Shown one piece after another: positions 5,358 through 5,401 of a stretch of 5,401 nucleotides of DNA. The notes beneath the pieces were generated by a model, which saw only the letters and a program-made list of their open reading frames with translations, did not search any database and was not told the origin of the DNA. Each line of letters opens with the position of its first letter. The first letter of the stretch is position 1. Made by a program: the position numbers and the translations under genes. Source of the DNA: an uncultured Sphingorhabdus sp. (GTDB lineage Bacteria > Pseudomonadota > Alphaproteobacteria > Sphingomonadales > Sphingomonadaceae); NCBI GenBank assembly GCA_937873665.1, contig CALMYW010000385.1, forward strand, positions 1-5,401. Direction: 5' to 3'.

Positions 5358-5401
5358 AGACTTCCTTGGTACTTGGTGGACCTGTATGTGGCAGCCCCGG
5401 A

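Overview
The window is GC-rich (about 62-65% by eye), with codon use and gene types typical of Proteobacteria. The gene set (a UmuC with the extended C-terminal tail, a MerR/CDF/czc-type metal cluster, a P4-type integrase) would fit Xanthomonadaceae (Stenotrophomonas, Xanthomonas, Lysobacter) or Pseudomonas. I judge this from protein style only, so the genus is not settled.

Layout, left to right. (1) Positions 1-233 hold the 3' end of a umuC-type error-prone polymerase gene. (2) Positions 330-1801 hold a metal-responsive module: a MerR-family regulator on the minus strand, divergent from a short cation-diffusion-facilitator (CDF) transporter. The transporter overlaps by 4 bases a small histidine-rich exported protein. 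The two divergent promoters share one control region (734-788) with the 19-bp spacer typical of MerR-regulated promoters. (3) Positions 1856-2812 hold the start of a czcC/cusC-like outer-membrane efflux gene. It keeps its signal peptide and about 280 family residues, then loses resemblance near 2690 and runs out in an unrelated tail. The membrane-fusion and RND pump genes that normally follow (czcB, czcA) are absent. (4) Positions 2690-3056 are a junction zone with no recognised gene, although one short ORF (2823-3023) has coding-like codon use. (5) Positions 3057-3947 encode a trypsin-fold serine protease with a complete His/Asp/Ser triad and no signal peptide. (6) Positions 3987-5180 (minus strand) encode an apparently intact tyrosine integrase of the P4/DUF4102 type. 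(7) Positions 5181-5401 hold a cluster of TACCGNCA repeats overlapping the probable integrase promoter, then a strong symmetrical terminator at 5330-5357.

How it fits together. The left half is the beginning of a metal-efflux operon: sensor, inner-membrane CDF exporter, periplasmic helper, outer-membrane channel. The right half looks like a small integrative element or its remnant, carrying one cytoplasmic protease as cargo. The broken czcC gene marks where the two meet. The most notable item is the protease-integrase pair, which may be a mobile anti-phage or stress-response cargo; that role is inference and is not shown by the sequence. I found no attachment-site pair, excisionase, tRNA, CRISPR array or insertion sequence.
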